A stretch of DNA of 64,000 nt from assembly GCF_001307195.1 (NCBI RefSeq), contig NZ_CP012808.1, forward strand, positions 930,001 through 994,000, read 5' to 3'. Shown in pieces: positions 8,671-16,339 of this stretch. The notes under the pieces are model-generated. The model did not search any database and was not told where the DNA came from. It worked only from the letters and a program-made list of their open reading frames with translations. Within the stretch, counting starts at the first letter, position 1. Every line of letters begins with the position of its first letter. Position numbers and translations under genes: made by a program. Source of the stretch: Acinetobacter equi (lineage in GTDB: Bacteria; Pseudomonadota; Gammaproteobacteria; Pseudomonadales; Moraxellaceae).

Positions 8671-9417
8671 TTATTGTGTTTTAAAGTGACGGTCAAGTAA
8701 TTTATACATTGCTGCTAAACCTTGTTTTTCAGCTTCAGCGTTATATCCTAAATCGACATTATTGGCTTTTGCTCGTTCATCTGCCAATGGATTACTAAAA
8801 CCATGTTTAGCATTTTCAAAAACAATAACATCATGTTCAACTTTAGCGGCATACATTTCTTCACGGAAATTAGCAACATCATCTAATGTGACCATACTGT
8901 CTAGTTCACCATGAAGGACTAAAATTTCTGCTTTAACTTGTCCCTCTTGAGCAGGTGATTTTGGAGAAAGATTTGCATGGAATGTTGCAACTGCCTGTAT
9001 AGGTGCGCCAGATCGAGCCAAATCTAAAATCACTTTACCACCATAACAGAAGCCAATAGCACCTAATGTATTACTGTTGACTTCATCTTGTGCAGCGAGT
9101 GTTTCTAATGCTGCTGTTGCACGAGTTACAATTGTTTCTGGGTCTTCAAAAGTTTGCATCATCCATTCATAAGCTTGAGAAGATGTCGTTGTTACTTTTT
9201 TATCACCATACATATCAATGGCTAAAGCAGCATAGCCATGTTCAGCTAATTCACGAGCACGTTGTTCGGTATATTCATTACGTCCCCACCATTCAGGAGA
9301 AACAAGAATTCCAGCAACAGGAGTTTGTGATGTTGGCGCTGCAAAATAACCAATTAATCGAGAACCATCTTTTGCTGTATATGTAATTTCACGAGTCGTA
9401 ATTGTCGCTGAAGTCAT
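8671..9417 (-). CDS. Dienelactone hydrolase family protein
   Basis: 248-aa cytosolic alpha/beta hydrolase. The nucleophile is C124 in the elbow GFCYGGK, which is the hallmark of dienelactone hydrolases rather than serine esterases. The acid and histidine lie in HGELDSMV and NAKHGFSNP. The family hydrolyses dienelactones from chloroaromatic degradation, but chromosomal copies without a catechol operon, as here, usually have uncharacterised substrates. Own ribosome binding site AAGGATAT, and no partner gene in the same direction close by. Confidence 0.88.
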   Translation of the reverse strand: MTSATITTREITYTAKDGSRLIGYFAAPTSQTPVAGILVSPEWWGRNEYTEQRARELAEHGYAALAIDMYGDKKVTTTSSQAYEWMMQTFEDPETIVTRATAALETLAAQDEVNSNTLGAIGFCYGGKVILDLARSGAPIQAVATFHANLSPKSPAQEGQVKAEILVLHGELDSMVTLDDVANFREEMYAAKVEHDVIVFENAKHGFSNPLADERAKANNVDLGYNAEAEKQGLAAMYKLLDRHFKTQ

Positions 9418-9532
9418 GATATATCCTTAAAATCACAATAAATTGAATGAATATTTAAATAGTTAAGAAAAATTTGTGAAGCGAATTAAATTAAAAAATA
9501 ATATGAATATTTATTTGTATCATATTGCAGTG

Positions 9533-9563
9533 AAAAAAAAGAAGGATTTAATCCTTCTTTTTT
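9533..9563 (-). terminator. Terminator of the DUF1328 gene
   Basis: GAAGGAT / ATCCTTC arms flanked by A-run and T-run lie directly after the minus-strand stop at 9579. Confidence 0.85.
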
Positions 9564-9578
9564 ATTTCATTTTATTTA

Positions 9579-9737
9579 TCAAACTTTATTGCGTGTTAGA
9601 AAGCCAATAATGGCAAGAATAATAGCAACAATAAATAAAATAATTGCGAAATCTTTAGACATGCCAGCAACACCACCTAAGCCAAATAGACTTGCAATGA
9701 GTGCAATAATTGCAAAAATAATTGCCCATCTGAACAT
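9579..9737 (-). CDS. DUF1328 family small membrane protein (52 aa)
   Basis: Translated by hand from the minus strand: it begins [20 protein letters not shown] and ends FLTRNKV. It has two hydrophobic helices separated by [10 protein letters not shown], the pattern of DUF1328/YtjA peptides (usually about 50-60 aa). GGAGATTAGT gives a good ribosome binding site before ATG 9737, and a clear terminator follows the stop. A plus-strand open frame over the same bases is a shadow of this gene. The function of the family is unknown; members are often reported in stress responses. Confidence 0.88.
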   Translation of the reverse strand: MFRWAIIFAIIALIASLFGLGGVAGMSKDFAIILFIVAIILAIIGFLTRNKV

Positions 9738-9917
9738 ACTAATCTCCTTATATGTTATAGCTCTAGTAAAAAGTATAAATATCTTGTGAAATATAATTGT
9801 GAGTTTTTGTTTAAAAAGTGTACATTATTTTGTGTAAATATTTGAAGTTATTAAATTTCATTTTAAAGCACTTTAGCTTGTTATAATAGTGAGGCTTTTT
9901 ATGGGTAAAAATATGTC

Positions 9918-10370
9918 ATGACTGAACAAATACGACCACAATTTTGGAAAAAATATAAGCTTAATGAATTAACTTCAGTTGAGTGGGAAGCTTTGTGTGA
10001 TGGTTGTGGTTTATGCTGTTTGGTTAAGTTGGAAGATGATGAAACCAACGAAATTGCTTATACGAAAGTTGCTTGTAAATTATTAGATTGCCAATCTGCA
10101 CAATGCTCAGATTATGTGAATAGAAAAGAGAAGGTTCCTGATTGTATACAACTCACTCCTGAACTTGTTGAAAAAATTCGTTGGCTTCCTTCAAGCTGTG
10201 CCTATAGACGTTTAAAAGAAGGAAAAAGTCTGCCAACATGGCATCATTTAAATACCGGTTCTAGAAGTTCTGTTCGAGAGGCGAGAAAATCTGCTGCAGG
10301 GCGATGTATTTCTGAAACTGAAATGAATGAAGAAGATATCGAAGATTATATTGTGCGTTGGGTGCGTTAA
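9918..10370 (+). CDS. YcgN/UPF0260 family cysteine-cluster protein
   Basis: 150-aa soluble protein with the cluster CDGCGLCC near residue 30 and further cysteines at VACKLLDCQSAQC, PDC and SSC, an arrangement expected to bind a metal or Fe-S centre. The YcgN family is widely conserved in gammaproteobacteria and has no firmly established function. The C-terminal part (CISETEMNEEDIEDYIVRWVR) is the usual family ending. It is convergent with the DUF523 gene. Confidence 0.88.
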   Translation: MTEQIRPQFWKKYKLNELTSVEWEALCDGCGLCCLVKLEDDETNEIAYTKVACKLLDCQSAQCSDYVNRKEKVPDCIQLTPELVEKIRWLPSSCAYRRLKEGKSLPTWHHLNTGSRSSVREARKSAAGRCISETEMNEEDIEDYIVRWVR

Positions 10371-10414
10371 AAGAAGATCATTTGATTTAAATTTAAGTTA
10401 TCTAAAAATAAGCA

Positions 10415-10876
10415 TTACATCTGTGATGTTAAAAAATCATTTTCTGAAATCACTTTAAAATCATGTTGTTGTAATAGAGCAGTTGTAATGCCAACAGCAG
10501 TAATTTTTTCTCCTGAAAATGAACCATCATAAATAAAATGGCTACCACAAGATGGGCTATTTTCTTTGAGAACAATAATATCAACTTGATGTAATTGAGC
10601 GAGTGCTAGTGTTTTATAAGCACCATCAATAAATGCCTCTGATACATTTTGACCTAAATTATTAATAACCTGTGCTTGGCCATTTAAAACATCGAATGCA
10701 GTTCCTCCTACAATTTCTGCGGGAGCTCGAGGTGTTGTTAAGCCACCTAATGTTTCAGGACAAGCAAATACAACGTCATGATATTTTAACAGTTGATTAA
10801 TTTTTTCAAGGTTATAGCATTTTCCATCGTAACGAACGGGAGAGTTTGCTAAGCATGCACTGATTAGATATTTCAT
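10415..10876 (-). CDS. DUF523 (YbbK-type) family protein
   Basis: 153 aa, starting KYLISACLANSPVRYDGK, the DUF523 signature. The CPETLGGLTTPRAPAEI and LKENSPSCGSHFIYDG blocks hold the other conserved cysteines. In some bacteria DUF523 is fused to DUF1722. A role in thiol chemistry has been proposed, but I treat it as unknown. It starts about 95 bp from the divergent rarA. Confidence 0.88.
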   Translation of the reverse strand: MKYLISACLANSPVRYDGKCYNLEKINQLLKYHDVVFACPETLGGLTTPRAPAEIVGGTAFDVLNGQAQVINNLGQNVSEAFIDGAYKTLALAQLHQVDIIVLKENSPSCGSHFIYDGSFSGEKITAVGITTALLQQHDFKVISENDFLTSQM

Positions 10877-10972
10877 TTTTATTTTCTCAAGCTGAATAAA
10901 ACAATTTAGGGAAATATGAGAATTCGCAATAACATAGTAGACTAATTGAAAGTCTAGTAAAGTAATAACAAG

Positions 10973-12247
10973 ATGTCAGATAGCCATATTCCACTTCCAG
11001 AACGTTTACGCCCAAGAGATTTGTCTGAGATTATTGGACAAGATCATTTATTGGGAGAAGGTGCGCCTTTACGCCAAATGATTGATCAAGGGCACTTGCC
11101 ATCAGTTATTTTTTGGGGACCACCAGGTGTAGGTAAAACAACAATTGCATTGTTATTAGCACAAGCTGTTGATCGCCCATTTGTGAGTTTATCTGCATTA
11201 AATACGGGTGTGAAAGAGTTAAGAGAGATTATTGCTGATAGTGGTGATTTACTGACGCCTGTCGTATTTATTGATGAAATTCATCGTTTTAATAAGTCAC
11301 AACAAGATGCTCTTTTACAGGCTGTTGAAAAGGGTAAGATTACTTTAATTGGAGCAACGACAGAAAATCCATCATTCGAAGTGAATAGTGCACTATTATC
11401 TCGTTGTCAGGTATACACCTTAAATGCGCTAGGTGAAGATGCGATTCAAACATTATTGATGAATGCGATTCAAACAGATGCATTTTTAAAAGAACGCTAT
11501 ATTCAAATTGAAGAATTTGATGCATTAATTCAGTTTTCAGCAGGTGATGCTCGAAAAGCTTTAAATTTACTTGATCTGATCGCAAGTACCTTTGAACCTG
11601 ATCTAGAAAATACTATTACCAATGCTGTGGTGGTAAAAGTTGCACAGCAAAATATTGCACGTTATGACAAAGCAGGTGAGCAACATTATGACCTTGTTTC
11701 TGCTTTTATTAAGTCGATTCGTGGAAGTGACCCAGATGCTACTCTTTATTGGATGGCTCGAATGTTAAAAGGAGGAGAAGATCCTTTATTTATTGCACGA
11801 CGTATGCTTATTGCTGCTTCTGAAGATATTGGAAATTCAAATCCGAATGCACTTTTATTAGCGGGTGAGTGTTTTAGATCAGTACAGGCTATAGGAATGC
11901 CAGAAGCTCGAATTTTATTGGGGCAATGCGCTGTTTATTTGGCAACAAGTGCGAAAAGTAATAGTACTTATTTAGCAATTAATAAAGCGATGGAGTTGGC
12001 TGAAAAAACGGCTAATTTACCAGTACCATTACATTTAAGAAATGCACCAACAAAACTGATGAAAGAGCAAGGTTATGGCGTAGATTATTTATATCCACAT
12101 CATTATCCAGAGCATTTTGTTTTACAAGAATATATGCCACCAGAGTTAAAAGGTAAAAAATTATATGAAGCTGCTCGTAATAAACGAGAAGTGGAAGGTG
12201 AGCGCTTGCAACAACGCCGTTGGATGCAACAGCAACAACAGCAATAA
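10973..12247 (+). CDS. rarA: Replication-associated recombination protein A (AAA+ ATPase)
   Basis: 424-aa RarA/MgsA/WRNIP1-family clamp-loader-like ATPase that acts at stalled replication forks. Walker A is GPPGVGKTT (about residues 49-57), Walker B is [18 protein letters not shown], sensor 1 is [12 protein letters not shown], and a C-terminal tetramerisation domain contains [20 protein letters not shown]. The protein ends in a run of glutamines (RWMQQQQQQ) from CAA/CAG codons, likely variable between strains. The small-RNA array begins within a few bases of its stop. Confidence 0.96.
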   Translation: MSDSHIPLPERLRPRDLSEIIGQDHLLGEGAPLRQMIDQGHLPSVIFWGPPGVGKTTIALLLAQAVDRPFVSLSALNTGVKELREIIADSGDLLTPVVFIDEIHRFNKSQQDALLQAVEKGKITLIGATTENPSFEVNSALLSRCQVYTLNALGEDAIQTLLMNAIQTDAFLKERYIQIEEFDALIQFSAGDARKALNLLDLIASTFEPDLENTITNAVVVKVAQQNIARYDKAGEQHYDLVSAFIKSIRGSDPDATLYWMARMLKGGEDPLFIARRMLIAASEDIGNSNPNALLLAGECFRSVQAIGMPEARILLGQCAVYLATSAKSNSTYLAINKAMELAEKTANLPVPLHLRNAPTKLMKEQGYGVDYLYPHHYPEHFVLQEYMPPELKGKKLYEAARNKREVEGERLQQRRWMQQQQQQ

Positions 12248-12248
12248 T

Positions 12249-12310
12249 AAAAAAAGCCCAATTCTAGATGAGTTGGGCTATAAAACAGGACATTCTTTAA
12301 ATGATACAAG
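12249..12310 (-). ncRNA. Small-RNA-like unit 1 (degenerate)
   Basis: The terminator hairpin (12255-12279, AGCCCAA/TTGGGCT, T7 tail on the minus strand) and the adjoining GTTTTATAGCCC match the other units. The upstream hairpin and the TACCCTCTAGGATG start are missing, replaced by unrelated sequence. The hairpin begins within 10 bases of the rarA stop and may double as the rarA 3' end. Confidence 0.45.
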
Positions 12311-12392
12311 AGAAAAATATTGCATCAGTAAATTGGTTATATAGTAGTCAAAAGCAAAGAAGAATAAAAGTATTTTTTTAGTATTTTTAATT

Positions 12393-12406
12393 TAATTTTT
12401 CGATTA
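12393..12406 (-). promoter_or_regulatory. Conserved upstream element of unit 1
   Basis: Minus-strand TAATCGAAAAATTA. The same element recurs at 12604-12617, 12893-12906 and 13151-13164 upstream of the other units. It may be a regulator site or simply the conserved edge of the repeat. Confidence 0.4.
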
Positions 12407-12470
12407 AAAAATAAGCCAAAATAAATATAGATAAGTAGTACACAGATTGTACTTACTAATCTGGTATTGT

Positions 12471-12543
12471 AAAAAAAAGCCCAACTCTGGGAGAATTGGG
12501 CTATAAAACGGATGTTCTTTTGGGGATACATCCTAGAGGGTAT
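12471..12543 (-). ncRNA. Putative sibling small RNA, unit 2
   Basis: Read on the minus strand, about 73 nt: TACCCTCTA, stem-loop 1 (GGATGT 12533-12528 with ACATCC 12515-12510, loop containing CCCC), a short GTTTTAT spacer, and a terminator stem AGCCCAA/TTGGGCT (12502-12496 with 12484-12478) followed by eight T. It shares start, both stems and tail with units 3 and 4. Strand and ends are inferred from the terminator and from conservation. I could not find a convincing -35/-10 pair. Confidence 0.65.
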
Positions 12544-12603
12544 GCAGATATATTATGAGAAATTGATTTTTTTGTATAACGGAAGATATTTATGATATTA
12601 ATT

Positions 12604-12617
12604 TGATTTTTCGATTA
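12604..12617 (-). promoter_or_regulatory. Conserved upstream element of unit 2
   Basis: Minus-strand TAATCGAAAAATCA, about 60 bp upstream of the presumed 5' end of unit 2. Confidence 0.4.
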
Positions 12618-12703
12618 ATAATCTAGCATTAAATTTATAAATTCTAATTAATTAATCAAGAAATTTCTAATTGCTCATTAATCGATTTATATTTTTAAGA
12701 TAT

Positions 12704-12777
12704 AAAAAAAGCTCAATTCATATGAGGAATTGAGCTAGGAAATAGGATGTCTTGGGGAGATACATCCTAGAGGGTAA
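12704..12777 (-). ncRNA. Putative sibling small RNA, unit 3
   Basis: About 74 nt on the minus strand: TTACCCTCT, stem-loop 1 AGGATGT/ACATCCT (12768-12762 with 12750-12744) with loop ATCTCCCCAAG, then terminator AGCTCAATT/AATTGAGCT (9 perfect pairs, 12736-12728 with 12718-12710) and T7. Relative to unit 2, the fourth terminator pair changes from C-G to T-A on both sides, a compensatory change. Confidence 0.68.
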
Positions 12778-12892
12778 CTGGTCGATAATGCTTAACTTAG
12801 TTGAAAAATAAAATATTGGCGTTATCTTGTATGGATAGATATTAATAAAAAATATAAAAGCTGTAAAAGTGAACATTTTCATAATAATTATT

Positions 12893-12906
12893 TAATTTTT
12901 CGATGA
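12893..12906 (-). promoter_or_regulatory. Conserved upstream element of unit 3
   Basis: Minus-strand TCATCGAAAAATTA, about 115 bp upstream of the presumed 5' end of unit 3. Closer to the RNA, units 3 and 4 also share TTAATATxTATCCATA. Confidence 0.4.
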
Positions 12907-12963
12907 GCTTTTTATTTACATATTACTTAATAGAAAAGAGATAATTTTCATTTACTTATAGAT

Positions 12964-13037
12964 AAAAAAAAGCCTAATTCAAAGCAAATTAGGCTATAAA
13001 ATAGGATGCTTTTGGGAGATGGCATCCTAGAGGGTAA
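12964..13037 (-). ncRNA. Putative sibling small RNA, unit 4
   Basis: About 74 nt on the minus strand: TTACCCTCT, stem-loop 1 AGGATGC/GCATCCT (13028-13022 with 13009-13003) with loop containing ATCTCCC, spacer TATTTTAT, terminator AGCCTAATT/AATTAGGCT (12995-12987 with 12979-12971) and T8. Stem 1 carries a T-A to C-G compensatory change against units 2 and 3, and the terminator stem a C-G to T-A change at its fifth pair. It is the unit nearest purC. Confidence 0.68.
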
Positions 13038-13150
13038 GTTGTTAATCAAATTAGTTTTCTAGAGAGAAAATTGCGAATATCATTTGATATGGATATATAT
13101 TAATCAAAAAAAGATGAATTGTAAAAGCAAAAAAATGAATATAAATCATT

Positions 13151-13164
13151 TAAAATTTCGATTA
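13151..13164 (-). promoter_or_regulatory. Conserved upstream element of unit 4
   Basis: Minus-strand TAATCGAAATTTTA, about 115 bp upstream of unit 4. It is the most diverged of the four copies. Confidence 0.35.
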
Positions 13165-13301
13165 GTTGTTGATCTAATTATTAGTTTTTCTAAATAATTG
13201 ATTTAAAGAAAAATTATTTTATTTATATTTAAAAGTAATAAATAAATTTTTTGTATTTAATATGTAAGAAAAATTAAATGATAGTTAAATATATTTATAT
13301 A

Positions 13302-13329
13302 AAAAACCGAGTCATTAGACTCGGCTTTT
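13302..13329 (-). terminator. Terminator of purC
   Basis: CCGAGTC/GACTCGG arms (13307-13313, 13318-13324) followed on the minus strand by a T-run. Confidence 0.9.
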
Positions 13330-13346
13330 ATTAATAAGTAACAAAA

Positions 13347-14066
13347 TTAAAGATCATCTAAACTAATGCCAATACGAGTTGCAACTTCTTCATAAGCTTC
13401 AACAACACCACCTAAACCTTGACGGAAACGGTCTTTATCTAGCTTTTTCTTAGTATCTTTATCCCATAGACGACAACCATCTGGAGAAAACTCATCTCCA
13501 AGAACAATACGATCATGGAAAACACCAAATTCTAACTTAAAGTCAACAAGTAACATATTACCTTGATCAAATAAGGCTTTAAGTACATCGTTGACTTTAT
13601 ATGTTAATTCTTTCATCTGTGCCAATTGTTCTGCTGTTGCCCAGCCTAAAGCAATTGCTTGTGACTCATTTACCATCGGGTCGCCAAGAGCATCATCTTT
13701 AAAGAATAATTCAAATGTTGGTGGAACGAGCTCTTTACCTTCTTCTACACCTAAGCGGCGACATAAAGAACCAGCTGCATAGTTACGAATTACACATTCA
13801 ACAGGAATCATTTTTAACTTTTTCACTAATACTTCATTAGGTGTTAAAAGTTTTTCAAAATGAGTTTCAATGCCTGCTGCTGCAAGCTTTTCCATGATGA
13901 AGGCGTTAAAACGGTTGTTCACCTTACCTTTGCGATCAAGTTGTGCGATTTTTTCACCATTGAATGCTGAAGCATCATCACGGAAGACTAAAATCAAGTG
14001 ATCTGCACTATCCGTTTCATATACAGATTTCGCTTTACCAGTATAGAGCAAGGTTTGTTTTAACAT
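13347..14066 (-). CDS. purC: Phosphoribosylaminoimidazole-succinocarboxamide synthase
   Basis: 239-aa SAICAR synthetase, which joins aspartate to CAIR with ATP in purine biosynthesis. It contains [14 protein letters not shown] (ATP-binding lysines), [16 protein letters not shown], and DFKLEFG with the [11 protein letters not shown] block, all family hallmarks, and length equals the E. coli enzyme (237 aa). The order dapA-bamC-purC is the same as in E. coli. An intrinsic terminator overlapping the bamC stop lies between bamC and purC, so purC probably also has, or depends on, a separate promoter or readthrough. Confidence 0.97.
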   Translation of the reverse strand: MLKQTLLYTGKAKSVYETDSADHLILVFRDDASAFNGEKIAQLDRKGKVNNRFNAFIMEKLAAAGIETHFEKLLTPNEVLVKKLKMIPVECVIRNYAAGSLCRRLGVEEGKELVPPTFELFFKDDALGDPMVNESQAIALGWATAEQLAQMKELTYKVNDVLKALFDQGNMLLVDFKLEFGVFHDRIVLGDEFSPDGCRLWDKDTKKKLDKDRFRQGLGGVVEAYEEVATRIGISLDDL

Positions 14067-14091
14067 GAGGGAACCTTCTTCAAAAAAAAAT

Positions 14092-14108
14092 GCCTAGTAC
14101 GACTAGGC
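14092..14108 (-). terminator. Terminator or attenuator between bamC and purC
   Basis: On the minus strand GCCTAGT-CGT-ACTAGGC is followed by A then nine T. The bamC stop (14103-14105) is inside the stem, and the purC ribosome binding site follows about 15 bases after the T-run. Confidence 0.8.
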
Positions 14109-14705
14109 TGGCCAATTATGGTAAATTTGGGCTAATAGATCAGCAGCATCTTGATGGTCTGCTGCACTATTATCAGTATTGAATACTGATAATACGTAAC
14201 TTGCACCCATTGGTGAAAGCTTCAATATATAGGGGCGTTCATCAACCTTAACAGTCACTTCAAAGTTTGTTTTACTTTGACTAATAATTGGATAGTTAAG
14301 GCTACTTAATGAAGCTAAGGTATATTGCCAAATTGCAGATGAATTACCGTCTACTTTTAATAACGGTGTATTGTTTTCATCTGCCATAGGTTGTGGACGA
14401 GAAACTTTAGTTTCTTGAGTGGGTTTAACTACTTGGCTTGTAGATAATGCAGTTGGTCTAGGTGCAGAAAAGCGATTGCCTTTTTGATTTTCAACTTTTG
14501 GTGCATGCTCTAAAGCAAGAGGATCAATTACGGGAGCAGGATACAATGGTGTTACTGGTCGAACCACAAATCCTTCAGGATATTTTAAAGGTTCTACAGT
14601 TGCAGTTTTTTTATAGTCTAAAGAGCCGTTTCCAACGCTTATAGAACTACAACCCACAAAACTTAATGCTGAAAGTGCAGCGATTAAACCAAAACGTAAT
14701 TGCAT
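14103..14705 (-). CDS. bamC: BamC-like outer membrane assembly lipoprotein
   Basis: 200-aa lipoprotein (lipobox FVGC, lipidated near residue 19). Its long unstructured N-terminal segment includes TATVEPLKYPEGF, comparable to the BamD-binding tail of BamC. A proline/threonine-rich linker leads to one C-terminal domain (about 118-200, SSAIWQYTLASLSSLNYPIISQ) resembling a helix-grip fold. It is much shorter than E. coli BamC (344 aa), which has two such domains. The call rests mainly on its position between dapA and purC, the family's usual place, plus the N-terminal tail. RBS weak, 14-bp gap from dapA. Confidence 0.78.
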   Translation of the reverse strand: MQLRFGLIAALSALSFVGCSSISVGNGSLDYKKTATVEPLKYPEGFVVRPVTPLYPAPVIDPLALEHAPKVENQKGNRFSAPRPTALSTSQVVKPTQETKVSRPQPMADENNTPLLKVDGNSSAIWQYTLASLSSLNYPIISQSKTNFEVTVKVDERPYILKLSPMGASYVLSVFNTDNSAADHQDAADLLAQIYHNWPA

Positions 14706-14719
14706 AAGATTAGCTCTTT

Positions 14720-15619
14720 TTATTTAATAACGCCTGATACATGAAGTGCTTCACGTAATGGGGCGCGATATTGTTCTGCGAGAGGGGTCAGTGGTAGACG
14801 AATACCTGTACCAATTAACCCCATTTCATGAAGTGCCCATTTCACTGGAATTGGATTTGATTCACAAAATAGAATGTCATGTAAAATTGCAATTTTGCTA
14901 TTTAATGATTCTGCTTGAGAAGCATCGCCAGATAATGCAACGGTACAAAGCTCACTCATTTGTTTTGGTGCAACATTTGCAGTAACAGAAATATTACCTT
15001 GAGCACCATGAGCGATCAATTGGTATGCAGTTGCATCATCCCCAGAGTAAACAGTCATTGATTTGCCTTGCAAGCCTTGAATAAGCGCTTGACCGCGAGC
15101 AACATCGCCTGTTGCATCTTTAATACCGACAATATTCGGTAAATCTGCAAGACGAATAACCGTTTCATTTTGCATATCTACACCAGTACGACCCGGTACA
15201 TTATATAAAATGATTGGCAACTCTACAGCATCAGCAATAGCTTTATAATGTTGATATAAACCTTCTTGTGTAGGTTTGTTGTAATAAGGTGTTACTAGTA
15301 GTGCTGCATCAGCACCTAATTCTTTTGCTTCTTTTGTTAGTTCTATAGCTTCGTGTGTCGAGTTTGCACCAGTACCAGCAATAATCGGAATGCGTTTGTT
15401 TGCTACACGAATAATTTCTTTAATTACTTGTGTATGTTCAGCCATATTTAATGTAGAAGCTTCACCAGTTGTTCCAACTGCAACAATACTGTTCGTACCC
15501 TGTTCTATGTGCCACTCAACGAGCTTTTCAAGACCTTTCCAATCTACGCTGCCATCTTCTAACATCGGGGTGACGATTGCGACAATTGAGCCTCGAATGA
15601 TCTGTGCTTGCTGAGTCAT
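14720..15619 (-). CDS. dapA: 4-hydroxy-tetrahydrodipicolinate synthase
   Basis: 299 aa from ATG 15619. It condenses pyruvate and aspartate semialdehyde in the lysine/diaminopimelate pathway. The Schiff-base lysine is K167 (VGIKDATGD), with Y139 in LYNVPGRTG and T50/T51 in VGTTGEAST. An in-frame ATG at 15649 would add ten residues (MDGKIGCFLK) not found in DapA, while AGGATG is properly placed for 15619. First gene of the dapA-bamC-purC group. Confidence 0.96.
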   Translation of the reverse strand: MTQQAQIIRGSIVAIVTPMLEDGSVDWKGLEKLVEWHIEQGTNSIVAVGTTGEASTLNMAEHTQVIKEIIRVANKRIPIIAGTGANSTHEAIELTKEAKELGADAALLVTPYYNKPTQEGLYQHYKAIADAVELPIILYNVPGRTGVDMQNETVIRLADLPNIVGIKDATGDVARGQALIQGLQGKSMTVYSGDDATAYQLIAHGAQGNISVTANVAPKQMSELCTVALSGDASQAESLNSKIAILHDILFCESNPIPVKWALHEMGLIGTGIRLPLTPLAEQYRAPLREALHVSGVIK

Positions 15620-16339
15620 TTTTAAAAAACATCCTATTTTGCCATCCACGTTAATAAAGTAGAAAAGTAGAAGTGTGGATGGTTTGCAGTATTTTGATTA
15701 GGTCAAAATCCAATAAGCGATTATTGAATAATGCTTATGCAAATTATGACTGATTCAGTTTGTCAGAACAATACGCTTTAGTCAAAGCAATTACAAACTT
15801 TCTAAAATTATTTAAATGAATAAAAAATCATAAAGTTGTTTTGAAAATGGAGTTCTTCGAAGGCGCCTAAAAAAGAGGATTATCTTGTTTAAAAAAAAGA
15901 CATATTTAAGATTATTTTTATGATTTTCTTTATAAATAAAGATCAATTTATATCTGTTTTTAGAAAAACTTGTTGAAGTATTTTTTGTTAATAATATAAA
16001 AAAACTCTATTTTCAGATGGTAAAAATCTAAAAGATAAGATTTAAAAATAGTAAATATATTGATATTTAGTTTTGTATTAATCGTTTTTTAGTATTTTGT
16101 ATTTAATGTATTCTTCTTAAAATGTGATAATTAGTAGGTTAACTAAGAGTAATCTTGATTAAATTGATCAAGTTTTGAAATGAGTAATCGTTTTTTTAAC
16201 TATTTAATTGAAATATAAATATGTGAATCATCCAAAAAAATATTTCTTTCCTTCCTTTCTTATTCAACTATTTGATAGTTATTATAGTGACTTAAATTTC
16301 GACAATATGCATCCTTATTTTGTTTCTGAGAGACAGGAC
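15620..16339. other. 720-bp AT-rich intergenic region (dapA / MFS transporter)
   Basis: No protein-coding gene, tRNA or clear terminator is visible. It holds the divergent promoters of dapA and the MFS gene. Small symmetric sites are CAATAA-GCGA-TTATTG at 15711-15726 and CTTGAT-N7-ATCAAG at 16154-16172, the latter a possible operator about 170 bp before the transporter start. Confidence 0.5.

Larger units (their letters stand above)
12248..13346. other. Gene-free 1.1-kb region holding a tandem structured-RNA array
   Basis: Between the convergent rarA and purC genes there is no credible protein-coding gene. Instead the region contains four repeats of roughly 223, 232 and 261 bp spacing. Each has a minus-strand terminator hairpin, three have a second conserved hairpin before it, and each has the sequence TAATCGAAAAATTA or close variants 60-115 bp further upstream. 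The rest is very AT-rich. Two minus-strand open frames here (12103-12309, 12337-12531) are by-products of the repeats. Confidence 0.8.

Noticed and set aside
9589..9789. 66-aa plus-strand open frame
   Set aside because: It is the antisense shadow of the DUF1328 gene on the minus strand, which has a ribosome binding site, a terminator and family sequence.
12103..12531. Minus-strand open frames in the rarA/purC gap
   Set aside because: They run across the repeated hairpins, lack ribosome binding sites and have low-complexity translations. The RNA structures explain the region better.
12248..13037. CRISPR or mobile repeat explanation for the array
   Set aside because: Units are about 73 nt at unequal 223-261-bp spacing with covarying stems and terminator tails. 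There are no uniform short repeats, spacers or cas genes.
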